Positions 12,425-24,334 of a DNA stretch of 64,000 bases are shown in pieces. Numbering within the stretch: the first letter of the stretch is position 1; every line of letters starts with the position of its first letter. The position numbers and the translations under genes are program-made. This stretch comes from Delphinus delphis. Taxonomy: Eukaryota; Chordata; Mammalia; Artiodactyla; Delphinidae. The stretch is from contig NC_082684.1 in NCBI RefSeq assembly GCF_949987515.2, positions 49,690,006 to 49,754,005 of the forward strand. The letters run 5' to 3'. The notes beneath the pieces are model-generated. The model had not been told where the DNA came from. It was given only the letters and a program-made list of their open reading frames with translations, and ran no database searches.

Positions 12425-12786
12425 GGGGACTTCCCTAGTGAATCAGTGGTTAAGAATCCGCCTGCCAATGCAGGGCACATGAGTTCGAGCCCTCGTCCGG
12501 GAAGATCCCACATGCCGCGGAGCAACTAAGCCCGTGTGCCACAACTACTGAGCCTTCACTTTAGAGCCCACGAGCCACAACTACTGAGCCCATGTGCCAC
12601 AACTACTGAAGCCCGTGCGCCTAAAGCCCGTGCTCTACAACAAGAGAAGCCAACACAATGAGAAGCCCGCGCACCACAACGAAGAGTAGCCCCTGCTCGC
12701 TGCAACTATAGAAGGCTCGCGGGCAGCAATGAAGACCCAATGCAGCCAAAAATAAATAAATAAATACCTTTATTAAAAAAGAAAAC
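12425..12786 (+). mobile_element. CHR-2-like SINE (long subfamily)
   Basis: Long CHR SINE beginning ggacttccctagtgaatc, with three related internal segments around gccacaactactgagcc and an (aaat)n tail. A 12-bp target duplication, aaacacattctg, is at 12413-12424 and 12787-12798. Confidence 0.95.
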
Positions 12787-12798
12787 AAACACATTCTG

Positions 12799-13324
12799 AC
12801 CTGCCCTACAGAACGTGGAGACCTGTGCAGTCAGCCCATGAGTCCCAAAATCCTTGTTTCCTTCTATGATCTCCAAAGAAAAATGCAAATCATCACGAGA
12901 ATTCTTACTTGTATGTGGAGAGCTAAGAATATAATTTTTAAGCTTAAGAAACAGCAATATTTTTCTTATTCTTTAAGCATCTTATAACAAATCCCAACCA
13001 GAATTTTCAGGGCATAGGTCATTCATATTTAGTGTGATTGGGACACACCACATGCAGCTGAATTGAAGGCACTTAAACATGATGGAAATTTTCTTCTTTT
13101 ACATAAAAGTCTGAGCTGAGTGTACCTGTTCTGCTGAAGGAGTCATCAGGAATGTAGGTCCCTTTGGTCTTGCTGCCATCATCCTCACGGCCCAGGATTG
13201 CTCACCACCACACCTGCATTCTCACCACCACCATGGCCAGAGTTAGTTCTAGGGCGACACCCAGAGGCTAAGAAATACAGTCTTCATTCTCGTGGAAAGA
13301 ATTCACATGCAGCTGAATCAATAA
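12799..13324. other. TRIM9: Intronic sequence, nothing recognised
   Basis: No repeat or exon recognised. Confidence 0.5.
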
Positions 13325-13520
13325 CCTAATACATACGTGATCTCATTTAGTCTTCCCAACTTGTAACATTGATAGAATAGGCAACGCAGGAATAACTCTT
13401 CCCATTAGGTGGATGTGAGACTCATAGCACCTCAGTAACTAGCTCAAGGGCACTCAGATAATAAGTTGTTATGTCTGGACTAGACTAGCATTTCAGCTCT
13501 GAGTTCCAGTGCAAGACTGT
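13325..13520 (-). mobile_element. MIR SINE (minus strand)
   Basis: Reverse MIR landmarks: tgatctcatttagtcttccc, a degenerate gtgagactcat region, and gctcaagggcactcagataa. Strongly diverged. Confidence 0.7.
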
Positions 13521-15944
13521 GTTGTGCTGTAAGTCCAGGGCCCTCTCAGCTGTACTGAGGAAAGTTGAAATGTGCTAGCCCAGGCCCCTAGATCACCATG
13601 GGACTTTTCTTCATTTTCACTTGTTTTTCAAGTCTCTTTACTAGGCTATCAGTTGTTGCCTCTTGCTGTAATCTGTTTATAGAAACGTTACTTTCAGTGA
13701 ATCGTAGACTTTGAAACAAAACAATCAAGGTTGTTAGAATTTAATTTAAAATCAGAGTAAATTGTCTTGGAATCAGGGCCCAACTTTCTCTCCTTTGAGT
13801 AAATTATCTTGAATTGATCTTTAGCAGATAAATTTGTGTATCAACTTGGCCCTGTCGACATCTTTTCCAACCCACCTCTTCTTTCTTACTGAGTTCCAGA
13901 GAGATGCTTTAGCCTTGTACAAATGTTTTGGTCTCAAAAGAATTTTTTTAATTTATGGATTTTATAACCTTGGTGATTTTTTTTAGTCAACAGAGTATAT
14001 TACTAGAAGAAAGATGAGTAAATTCAGATTAAAAGACCATGATTTTGATTTTATAACAAAAATAAAACATAATTTTCATATCTTCTGAAATTTGCTGATG
14101 TGCAATGCTATTCTGCCCATGTACTGTATGTCATATTTTCAGTGGGTCACGAATGAACAGTTGACAAGCAGATTTTAAAGATAAAATCTAAGAAAAAAAT
14201 TTCAAATATGACAAAGCAGTATTTTTAATTTAATGTATTTTATTTTAGCAGATAGAATATTACTCTAAAAGATAGGGGACTCAAGTTTTAATAATATTAA
14301 TTATTATGACTTCCCAGAAAACAAATCCCTTCATCTTTAAGAGGAAATAGTGTGACTTGCATTATAACCTTCCTGAAGACAGATAAAAGAATATTTGTAA
14401 ATTTCTTTGGGTTATTTTAGAAAACAGAAACATTTCAATTCTGTAATATGAGCAGCACTTCTAATAATCAGGCTAATAACAGTAATAGAACAATTCATTA
14501 GCTCAGTCATTTGCTGTTGAGACCACCCAAGCAATTTGCTTCCCATTGAAAGTGTGAGCAGCAATTTCTGTCAAAGTGGGGGGTGGTGGTTAGGGTGATG
14601 AAATAAGGATCAGAAGACTTAGAGCACAACATCAATGGCCATGCGGGTATAATATGTCTGAAACCCCATGCTGGCTTCCCAAAGAGCCTTATCAATAAGT
14701 GCTCCAAAAAATGAACGTCTCCAGAATGATTCTGTTAATGAATGGGAAGTGGGTTCATTTACTCATTTTTTTATCTGATGGGCAGAAGCTAAGCCAAGCC
14801 AGATGAGTATTAAGGTACAAAATATTGCCTTAAATCTCTATTTCACCGTAATAAGTATTTGCTTTCTGATCCCAGAAGCTGGAAACACTGACCTTCAATT
14901 TGAAGAGGATCAGAGAAAGGGTTGGGAAAATTGCCTTGTGTATGACAAGACAACAATGATAGAGGAAACAAAGAAATAAAAAGAAAAAAACTGTTGGCCA
15001 GAAAAAACAAGATCTTGGCCCAGTTACAATTAAGATCCTTCCTGGAATTGTGAAACTTGAAGGATAATGGCATAAGAATAACAAAAGAATAATTTTCTTT
15101 GATGGTTTGCTGAGCTGGTGCTCCAAACCAATGCCTAGGTCATCTATTTTGTATTCAGAGTACTGTGCCCCCTGAGGGATAGCTCACTGTGTCCAGGTGA
15201 GGTGACATTTCCAAATTGCCTGAAAAATGTTGGACTCATTTGTTTAATGTCAAGGTTTTATACATGAGATTATGAGATCTGGGATCTAGAGTGTAGTAGA
15301 CCTGGTGCTGGGGATTATGCAAAGACTAGTTTGTTTATTTTGTTTTTAGAAATTCAGCTTTGGATTTAGGTAGTACAGTTGCAAATTATACATTTGTATA
15401 GAATGAATGTATTATGTGCTAGACTGAGGGCTAACACAAAGAATTTGATATTTAAAAATTTTTGAAACCAAATAAATACCAATTAATGTTTTTCATTCCA
15501 TTACATGATAAAGATTCACTGACTAAAAACTAATATCTGATCTGGTTAGAGAGGTTTTAATACTCTGGAATATTCTAATGTTTTAGCTGGATCAGTGATT
15601 ATGAATGCATAGGCATTATTTTGTACCATTGTAAAGGGTTTTTTTCCACGTCTGTAATAAATAGAAGCGAGCAAAACATCAGAGACAAGTGAAATGTTGA
15701 GTAGTAAGGTTGATTCCTGAACGTATTTATCTGAATTTATACATCCTAATGAAGGTTGTCCCCTATGGGAAAGGAGTGCATAATTAATCTTTTCAGGCTT
15801 GTCTAAAATTGTTTATGAATAACAATTGATAAGTCTCACGAATTTATATATCTAGTAAAATGTAAATATTATAATTTCAAATTTGTACAAGTTATATTCA
15901 TGGATTCTAAGATGTACATTGTATTAGCTTCCTATCCCTGCCAT
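13521..15944. other. TRIM9: Intronic sequence, no repeat recognised
   Basis: About 2.4 kb of AT-rich sequence in which I could name no repeat, exon or RNA gene. It is one of the longer repeat-free stretches of the window. Confidence 0.5.
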
Positions 15945-16570
15945 AAAAAATCATACAAACTCAGGAATTACCTGGCAGTCCTGTGGTTAGGACTCCGCAC
16001 TTGCACTGCAGGGGGCACAGGTTTGATCCTTGGTCGGGGAACTCAGATCTCACATGCCGCACGACCAAAAAAAAAAAATAATAATAATTAAAATAAATAA
16101 TAAACGACAACTCACTAAAAAAAAAAATTATACAAACTTGGTGGATTGAACAATCACAGGTTTATTACCTTTTACAGTTCCATGGGTTAAAAGTTCGATA
16201 CAGATCTCTCTGGGCTAAAATCAGGGTGTCAGCAGGGCTGCATTCTTTCTGGAGGCTCTAGAGGGGAATCTATTTCCTTGGCTTTTCTAGCTTCTAGAGT
16301 CCACCCACCTTCTTCACTCATTGTTCCTTCCTCCATCTTCAAAGCCAACAACCTTGCTCCTCTCTGACGATTCTTCTGTAATTACATCTCCCTCTGACCC
16401 TTCTGCCTCTGTCTTCCACTTCAAGGACCTTTGTGATTATAATCCAGAATAATCTCCCCATCTTCTGATTAGCAATGTTAATTCCATCTGCATGTATTCA
16501 TCTATATGAATACCTAACATGTTTGTGGGTTCTGGAGATCAGGTTGTGGACATGTTTGGGGGCCATTATT
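15918..16570 (-). mobile_element. MLT1-type LTR (ERVL-MaLR), split by a SINE
   Basis: Minus-strand solo LTR remnant. On the + strand it opens with attagcttcctatccctgcc, resumes after the SINE, and ends gggggccattattctgcctaccaca, the reverse of the start of MLT1-type LTRs. Other landmarks are ggtgtcagcagggctgcatt and gaataatctccccatcttctg. No internal retroviral sequence or reading frame is present. Confidence 0.7.
15963..16121 (+). mobile_element. CHR-1-like SINE (short, older)
   Basis: Begins ggaattacctggcagtcc, with the B-box ggtttgatccttggtc and an A-rich tail. It is flanked by similar words, aaaaaatcatacaaact (about 15945-15961) and aaaaaattatacaaact (about 16122-16138), an imperfect target duplication. 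It is inserted in the first bases of an MLT1-type LTR. Confidence 0.85.
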
Positions 16571-18735
16571 CTGCCTACCACACACATTTTTTTTCACATT
16601 TTATCATTTCTGCAATCAGGATATGACTTACAATCAATGTGATTTTTAACAATTGCTTCATAGTTTAACTGGCAATGCTTTTCTTTCTTACTGGAACATA
16701 AAATGATGGTGCTTTTTAGGATCGATGGCATTTAGACCTAATGAAATAACTTATGGTAACTTCAAAGTAATATGCCAAATGAGTACAAGTAATGTTTAAT
16801 CCTTTCTTTTCTGTGTGAGTCATAAATCATACTCTCAAAATGATGTCAAATTTCTTTCTAGAGAAAGATGAACTAATTCTGTGATGGTCCCTGGACTTCA
16901 ATTACTAAATTTTAAGATAATGAATTTTTAAAATTCAGGTTGACCATTCATCTATCTTTAGAGATGATGGCTGATTAAATTGACAACTTCTTTTATTAAA
17001 GATTTTAAGAAAGCAGATGCTTGTAGATTCATTTTTGCCCATAAATATTTCCTGTACATTTGATAGTCTTTATCTTCAGGTGATAATTTGTAACCCCTGT
17101 CATCCCTAAGAGTACTCGTTCTGATCAATCTTGCAGTTGAGCTTGTGTGTCTGAGAAACTCCCAAAGAGTGTGAAGTATGAACTACAGACTGAGTGTTGA
17201 GTGAACTTTTCTGCATTTGAATTGAATGAAGCCTCATCCCCTGTTGTCAGTGTGTACAGGGCATCGCTTCTCATCAGTAAGAGCATCCCCAGCTCCATAA
17301 AGACTAAGGTCTTTAAAAGAAAGTACCAGGAAGAAACAGATGATTTCCCTCAGGACTTTGGGAGGAAATGGGCTTGACAACTTGACTCATCTTGGGACCC
17401 TTAGGAGTCTGATAAATAGTGTGAGAGTACCTGAAATAAAGCTCATCTAATTATTATTAATAAAACATTTCATAAATATGAAATGAGTGCTCAGTGCAAG
17501 GTATTTTTCAAGATTCTTTTCAATTCTTAGTTTTTTGTTGGTTTGTTTAGTCTACAGAGAGTAAAATGACAAGTTCTTTCCATCAGTGTCAGGAATGAGG
17601 TATGGGGCTTATACTGTGCACCAATAAAGTGATGTGACCTGTGAATCCTAACTCTCAACACTTAGAGATTTACAGCCAACGATGTCTGTATCTGGGGTCA
17701 AAAATGAGGGTTAAAGAGGAATCTGCTTAAGTAATGGAGTCTGAGTGCATAGTGGCAGCTGCTAAACTGAATTATAGAATCTTGGCAACCTCTGTGCCTA
17801 TGTCAAAACTCTGCTTTGAAATCAGGGACTTGTATCAATTGAAGAGTGTTGACATGTCGGAGTACGCTGCTTCAAGCAACAGAATCAGTGTCTCCTTCCC
17901 ATTCAAAATAAAATCCATAGGGATTAAACACAAATTAAATGTTGCTAATAGCAACGATAGCCAAAATACTAAGGGACGAGACTGTTGATGATTAAATTTA
18001 ATTCTCCTGAGAAGAGGAATTCCAGCAGACACACAACAGGGGGTAAAAATGTTTTGAAGACTCTTTATTAACTAAAAAGCAATTCCTAATCTTTTTCACA
18101 GGCCTTGGCTCTTTTGTTATTTGTATAGTGTCTCCTCAAGTGTTAGGGAGTTGGCAGTTTGCTTTACAACATTTATAGGTCTTTTTTCCACCCTACTAAT
18201 GATTTTGGAAAAATACATGTTGAGAGAATTAACTTAATGACAAGCCACATAAGGTATTAATAGAATTCAGTAGCTGGATCATTGTGCCTATTAGATAAAA
18301 AGACCGTGAGTATGGGTTGTTTGCTCCATCTTTTCTTCAGGGAGCCTACGTTTATACCTCACTAACAGTCCAAGTTTAGGATGATTTAGCTATTTGCATT
18401 CTACTCCTCTGCTAATTACACCCACACTGGCAAGCTAGGTGAATGCATCTCTTCCTGGGTGTTTTCTGTAAAAATCTCTCACTCTCAATGTGCAGCAGAG
18501 GCCTGCCTTCACCTCACCACCCCAAATTCCTCTTCAGTGCTTTCCTCACAGCGGCGGTTTGGCTAAGAGAATCACAGCTCCCCTGAGTGCCACTGGGGAG
18601 GCCAAGGAGGGAGGGAATGTGAGTAGTTGAGAGAAAGGAAAGGAGCAACAACAAGGGAGAGGGGCATTAAAGAGAGAGCACAGGTGAGAGAGATGACATA
18701 AAGAGGAGGAAGGAGAAAAGATAGATACATGTTCA
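16571..18735. other. TRIM9: Intronic sequence, nothing recognised
   Basis: About 2.1 kb without a repeat I can assign. The last 130 bp (about 18600-18735) are purine-rich. Confidence 0.5.
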
Positions 18736-18749
18736 GGGACAAAGAGGCT

Positions 18750-18928
18750 TTCCTGTAGTTACCTGGTTATGATAATATTTTTTTGTAACTGGCAAATCAG
18801 AACATATCAGTTCCTTACTAAAAACCTTCCAATGACTTTCCATCGTACCTAGAATTAAATCCAGGCTCCTTACCGTGACCTTCAAAGGCTTACATGATCT
18901 AGCACTTAGTGACACCACTTAGTGACTA
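18750..18928 (+). mobile_element. L2 LINE fragment, first copy of a local duplication
   Basis: Contains the L2 3' landmarks ccttccaatgactttccatc, aaatccaggctccttacc and cttacatgatctagcac. It closely resembles 19527-19665, including upstream words not typical of L2 (gtagttacctggttat against gtggttatatggttat), which suggests that one segment was duplicated. Confidence 0.65.
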
Positions 18929-18944
18929 AAAGCAATTCGTCATC

Positions 18945-19525
18945 TCTCACAGTTTCTGTGGGTCAGGAATCAGGAGTGGCTTGGCTTTGTGATTCCGGCT
19001 CAGAGTCTCTCATGAGGTTGCAGTCAGATGTTAGCTGGCACCAAAGTCATCTGAAGGCTTGTGTAGGGGTGGAGAATCCATACCCAAGGAGGCTCACTCA
19101 GATGGCTGGCACATTGGTGCTGGTTGTTTGCGGGAAGCCTCAGTTCCTCTCCATCAGCTTCTCCAAGGGGCCTGGGCTTCCTCACAACCTGTCAGGTGGG
19201 TTCCTATGGGTGAGCATCTCTGGAGACAGGGAGGGAAGGAGGGAGAGAGAGAGGAGAGAGAGACGGAGAGAGAGAAGAGAAAGAGAGGGAGAGAGAGATT
19301 GGAAGCGAAGCAGAAGGAGGCTTTATCCTCTTTATGACCTAGCCTTGGAAGGCACATAAGATCACTTCTGTCACACTGCAATGATTGGGACAATCCCAAG
19401 CCCTCTCTAGCTTCAAGGAGAGGGAACATAGACCACTTCTCTTGGCGGGTCACGTTGTTAGAAGTACATCTAGGAAGAGATAAGTATATAGATACGGCCA
19501 TCTTTGAAAAACACAGTCTTCCACG
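18945..19525. mobile_element. Old interspersed repeat, family not assigned, with a purine tract
   Basis: Contains gtttctgtgggtcaggaatc and, near the end, cttggcgggtcacgttgtta, phrases of a widespread placental repeat seen antisense. A purine-only tract of GGGA/GAGA type (19228-19298, one interruption at 19264) lies inside it. Confidence 0.55.
19228..19298. repeat. Purine-rich (GA)n low-complexity tract
   Basis: 71 bp of G and A with a single C at 19264. It produces chance Arg/Glu-rich frames on the + strand and Ser/Leu-rich frames on the other. Confidence 0.95.
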
Positions 19526-19526
19526 G

Positions 19527-20225
19527 GGAGGGTTCCCTGTGGTTATATGGTTATAATAAGTATTTTATGTAAACGGTAAATCAGGTAATATCAGTTGGTC
19601 TAATGGCTCTCCATCAGTTACTTTCAAGAACTCCTTACCTACAAAACCTTACATGACCTAGCCCTTCACTGTGAACCCTTCTTCTACTCCCCTTATCCCA
19701 CCCACACCCCTCTCCAGCCACGCTCATCTTTTTGACACTTCTCACACCTGCTAAGCACATTCCCTCTCCGCGGATTGGTTTTTTCCCAAATTGTCACATG
19801 ATTTGCTTCCTGGCTTTATTCAGGTCTCTGTTTAAAGGGTACCTTCTGAGAAAGGCCCTCCCTGTGAGCCCCTCACTACATGCCCACGTACACACTCACT
19901 TTCTCTCTCTCCTCTCTTTCCCCTTACCTCACTCTATCTGTCTTCAAGGCACTTGTCACTACCTGACATCATGGATAGAGAGATAGATGGATAGATGGAT
20001 GGATAGATAGATGGATAGAAAGAGAGAGAGATCTATATCTATATAATGTCATCTATTAGATACAGATACAGCTTTGTTCTCTTGCCTCTCAGCAGAATAT
20101 GTGTTCGATGAGGGCAGGAACTCATTTTGTTCACCAAATGAGTTCCAATACACAGAACAGTGTCTACCCCAGAGTAAGTGCTCACTCTGTGCGTGTGTGT
20201 GTGTGTTGAATGAGTGAATGAAAAT
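19527..20225 (+). mobile_element. L2 LINE 3' end with microsatellite insert
   Basis: Sense L2 landmarks in order: aatggctctccatcag, ccttacatgacctagccc, tctctgtttaaagggtacc, ggcacttgtcactacctgac, gatgagggcaggaactcatt, and a tail gttgaatgagtgaatga. A GATA/GGAT microsatellite (19970-20032) interrupts it. A short inverted repeat (ggaactcattt... at 20118-20145) is a local change inside the L2. Confidence 0.85.
19970..20032. repeat. (GATA)n/(GGAT)n microsatellite
   Basis: About 60 bp of gatagatggatagatgg-type repeat ending in agagagagag, inside the L2 element. Confidence 0.95.
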
Positions 20226-20884
20226 AAAAAGGGATGGCACCTGTTCCTGAAGGCCATTCCCAGGTTCCTCTGATCAACGTTGGCAGCACCATAACGAGTG
20301 TGTCTGGGAGGATCAGGAAAGGCAGCGCTCCACAGCATGTACACCTTCTAGCTGCTAAGTCACAGTGAGACCCAGTGTAATCTTTTCAGTCTTGATGAAA
20401 GAATAAGAAAAGCCCATCATGGTGCTTACACTAAACTAAGTTAACGTAAATGATAAGACTGAGATGGGATAACTTTTAATTTGTGGATTCAGAGTCCAAC
20501 CCAACCCTTTGCTTTGCTTTTGCGTTTGTTGCTTGTGCCAAAATCAACAATCTCTGAGGCTTTTTGAAGTAGTGGAGCACTGTCTTAATGATGATATATC
20601 AAAGAGTTAAAACTTCAGGGTAAGTAGCATTCCGTAATGGATTTTAAAGGCAGGCTTGCCTTGCGTATCACTGGGTTCAAGGGAAATGGTACGGCTAAGG
20701 AGCTGAGAGTTCAGACCTTTTCTGAAAGCCAGCAGAATAAAAGCAAGAATAATGCCTATGCTTAGTCATTTAAGAAATTTGGCAACAACTTGATCAGTGA
20801 TGGTTCTGCTTACTACGGGAAGCAGAGAAAGCATCAGGACATCTCTGGACCAGATCTCCTCACTGCTGTGCTGCAGCCATGCCG
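20226..20884. other. TRIM9: Intronic sequence, nothing recognised
   Basis: No repeat or exon recognised. Confidence 0.5.
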
Positions 20885-21237
20885 AAAGGCTCACAGTTCC
20901 CAACTAAGCCGGGCCATCTTACCCCTCCACACCTTTGCTCGCTGGGAACGCTACAGCTCTTGAGCTTTACCTCCTGACGCTCTCTTAACCCACACCTTCC
21001 AAAGTAGAACCAGGTGCTGCATTCTGTTAGGTCCACAGTAGCCTGACGCACACCTCTCACGGCACCATAACACTTTTTTTGCACTTATGTAAGTTCGCAT
21101 GCCTGCCTCCTCTCCTGCATCACCAGCTTCTCCAGGACAGTCTGGGGTCATGCTGGTCTTTGTGTCCCTACTAACTAACCAATGACTTTGACATAGGACA
21201 CACTCAGTAGAAGGATTTGATGGATGGACAGGCAGAC
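20885..21237 (+). mobile_element. Old L2/CR1-type LINE 3' end
   Basis: Resembles the terminal region of L2-type elements: a pyrimidine-rich start, ctgcctcctctcctgcatca, and an end cacactcagtagaaggattt with a tgga-rich tail. Highly diverged. Confidence 0.5.
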
Positions 21238-22059
21238 AGACAAGTGCATGAACTTTCTTAACAGTGCTCTGTTGAGAACGGCTCTTGAAAAAATGAGGGA
21301 AGACGTGCTCAGCACCCTGCTGTCATTCTCACTGGGGAAAAGCATTAGTGGCTCTCTTCCTAGACTGTCACATTGAATGTGGCTCCTGTCTGTAAAGTCT
21401 GTGAGATGAGAATTCTCAGGACAGGCCTTCGGGGACAGAGCTGCACGACCTCTATATCACCTGCAGTCAAACCTTCACGCGGCAGGGACTGCCCATATGA
21501 TGATCCTTCCCTAAGCTGCCAGACATCCAGTTTAACCCTGAAAACCTCTGCATGTGCAACAGTTGGAGAATTTAATTTGGTATAGCTAGATATTCATTTT
21601 TCTAACATTAATGATAGAGCCTTGTAGGAGTAAAATTTAGGAAATGGCATCTTGGAGCAAGCTATCAATCAGGAAGGAAAATATTACCTTTCAGGGCCTG
21701 AATGAAGGCATGGACTGTACAATGATAAGATAGCTAAGGGGACTTTTTAAAAAGAATAAATTATATAAGAGCATATGTATGCGAAATAGATTGTTCTTTT
21801 AGGTGTTTCTTTAAATTACAACGAAATATAAATATTTGTTAAAAGCTATGTATTTCCATTGAAAATATTTTTATATGAAATGTTGCTAAAAGCTATATAC
21901 TTCAATTGAAAGCTTAGTTCTTGTTCTCTAAAATGTGTTGCATTATTCTCACTTGGGGGAAAAAAAATGAATCTCTCAAGATTTTCCCATAGCAATTGGT
22001 TGGTACCCTTCTTTGGCCATTTTTCTTACCAGATACAGATCATATGTGCAAGTCTTGCC
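21238..22059. other. TRIM9: Intronic sequence, nothing recognised
   Basis: Includes two similar AT-rich words near 21840 and 21890 (aaaagctatgta/aaaagctatata) but no named repeat. Confidence 0.45.
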
Positions 22060-22165
22060 TATACTAGATCTCATGTCCCTTGTCCTGTTTGTGTTTGTAC
22101 AGCAGGGCCTAGACCAGTGCCTTGCACATGTTAGATGCATCCGGAATATTTTAATTAATTACCAA
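22060..22165 (+). mobile_element. L2 3' terminal fragment
   Basis: Short piece with agcagggcctagaccagtgc, cttgcacatgttagatgc and an attaattacc tail, equivalent to the last part of L2. Confidence 0.6.
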
Positions 22166-22334
22166 TCAAATAACTTGCTGCAGAGTGTTAATCGTCCTCT
22201 CTTGCTTCCTAACTTTGCAACATTGCTGGTAAGAAATCAGTCCCATGATTTCATCATCCTACAGGATGGTTTTCTAAGCATTATGTTCATTCCTCAATAT
22301 TCAGCCATTGCCCAGTGGGCCTGACCTTGCCATC

Positions 22335-22505
22335 AAGGAGCTCCGGTGGGGACACAGCCATGGAAGAATGAGTGCTGAGGCAGGGGTAGATGAAGGTGCT
22401 GTCTGAGTGTAACTGATGGTCTCACCTGGGGCAGGGCAGTCAAGGACAGCATCTCAGAGGAGGCGATGTTTGAGCTACAGGACTCAAGAGATAACACACT
22501 ATGCA
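22335..22505 (-). mobile_element. L2 fragment (minus strand)
   Basis: Antisense L2 words: ctccggtggggacacagcc and cagaggaggcgatgtttgag. Confidence 0.55.
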
Positions 22506-22684
22506 GACAAATGATGCTCCCAATGTGTGCCTCCCCAGGGACATTCCCTTCCCCGTTATCGGAGGTGACTCTGTCCTGAATTTGTATTTATCATCTCCAT
22601 GCATTTCTTTATAGTCTTACTATAAATATACGTATCCCTGTTTTCCACCTTTGTATGTGGTACCATAGTGTTCATGCAATAAGA

Positions 22685-22890
22685 ACCAATGATTTACTAG
22701 GCACCTAAGATATGCCAGCACTGTTGTAAACACTGTACATATACTGAGCCAGTTAATCCTCACAACAACTTGATGATGTGGGTGCTATGGTTATCCCATT
22801 TTTACTAAGAAAGAAACAAAGGCTCATAGTCTTCCATTTGTCCAGGGTTTCACAGATAATTAGTGGGAAAGCCAGGATTCAATCAGGCAC
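22685..22890 (-). mobile_element. MIR SINE (minus strand)
   Basis: Reverse MIR landmarks: atatgccagcactgttg, agttaatcctcacaacaac, gaaacaaaggctcatag, and gggaaagccaggattcaatc. Confidence 0.85.
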
Positions 22891-22924
22891 TTGTAAGAAG
22901 TAATATCGAGAAATCCCTTCTACA

Positions 22925-23520
22925 CTTTTTCCAGTTTCCTCAGTGGTAACATTTTGCAAAACAGTAGTACAATATCACAATATAACAGGATATCGGCACT
23001 GATACAATACATCAATTTTATTCCGATTTCCCAATTTTACTTTTACTTTCGTGTGTGTGTGATTTCTATATAATTTTAGCACTAGTATAAGTTTGTATAG
23101 ACACCACCACACTCAAGATGATCAATAGGTTGGACCCCACAAATCTCCCTCCTGTTGTACTTTTAAAACCACACTTTCTCTCTCACCATCCGACCCCCAA
23201 CCTTCTCCAACCCTCACCTCTAACCCCATTCCTAACCAGTGGCAACTTCTAAACTGTCTTTCATTTCTAAAACGTTAGCATTCCAAAGCCCAAATTTTTA
23301 ACCTCTCTATTATATTACAATTTGCTTTTTTTCCAATGAATATTTTATTTTCAAGATTGATACATTGTTTTTTTATTCTCTTGTTCATTCATTGTAACTG
23401 TGGTGTGCATACTCACTGACTTACTTAACTTTTCTTCTGTTGATGGACATTGAGGTTGGTTCCAGGATTTTTTTCACCAGTATGAACAATTCATGAATAT
23501 ATCTCCTTGTGCAGACTGTT
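22925..23520 (-). mobile_element. Old LINE-1 3' region (minus strand)
   Basis: Antisense L1M-like words: tttcctcagtggtaacat, caccaccacactcaagatg, ccagtggcaacttctaaac, and ggacattgaggttggttcc. Ancient and truncated. Confidence 0.65.
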
Positions 23521-23792
23521 GCTTCTTCACACTTGAATTGGGGTCTGCTTTTGATGACCAAAGAAAGATGAATGAGAAAAATTATTTGTTACAGATAATG
23601 CACCTATTTGTTATAATCAAACTCACCAGAACTGTCTTATCAGAGTCATTCGCTGTCCTCTTTCTCACAAATATCCAAATTACTAGCTCACTTCTAATGA
23701 AGGTGTTTGAGTTAAGGCAAACAATGTCACAATACAATGACAGTAGCGTCACATGTCCTCTATTTTAATGGGGATTTATGTTACAGTCTCCT

Positions 23793-23853
23793 TAGTCTGG
23801 ACTACCTGGAAGGTCCATCTAGTTGGAAGGGACCTTCCAGGTAGTCCAGACTA
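23793..23853. repeat. Perfect 23-bp-stem hairpin
   Basis: The left arm 23793-23815 and the right arm 23831-23853 are exact reverse complements over 23 bp, separated by a 15-base loop (catctagttggaagg). The right arm continues into a sequence typical of old repeats (ggaccttccaggtagtcc), so the left arm may have been templated from it. Confidence 0.95.
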
Positions 23854-24334
23854 GTTAGGTCTTGAATGCCCTCTACAATCTTCCCATCAAAGCTTGACAT
23901 CCTATACCAAACCTCCAGGGTCAGGTAACTCTGCCCTTCTCCAGGCAGCCCATCACACCTCCTGATAGCTCGGAGAGTTGAAAGTTCTATTTGACATTAA
24001 AATGAAATCTGTCTAGGCGCAGCACTGCCATCACCGCAGCTGTCGGCGCCGGAGACCATGGCTCCACGCAGGCGGCGCTCACGCCTCTGCTCCCTGGCCA
24101 GCCCGCGCCCACCCAGCTGCCAGGGCTGTCTCCAGGCTCCCACCACTGCTGCCGCATGGTCAGCGGCACCGCTGCCGCCACATGGTCAGCAGCGCTGCTG
24201 CTCGCCTTCCAGTCAGTAGTGAATCAGGCTTCTGACACCACCCATTACAGATAATATTCTCAGAGGACAAAAGTGTCCTTCTGGCAGCCAAATCCAATGT
24301 CTTAGAAGCAAGAAGAACTATAGTCCTGCAGCCT

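Noticed and set aside
19059..19337. Arg/Glu-rich frames near 19.2 kb
   Set aside because: Produced by translation of the GA purine tract.
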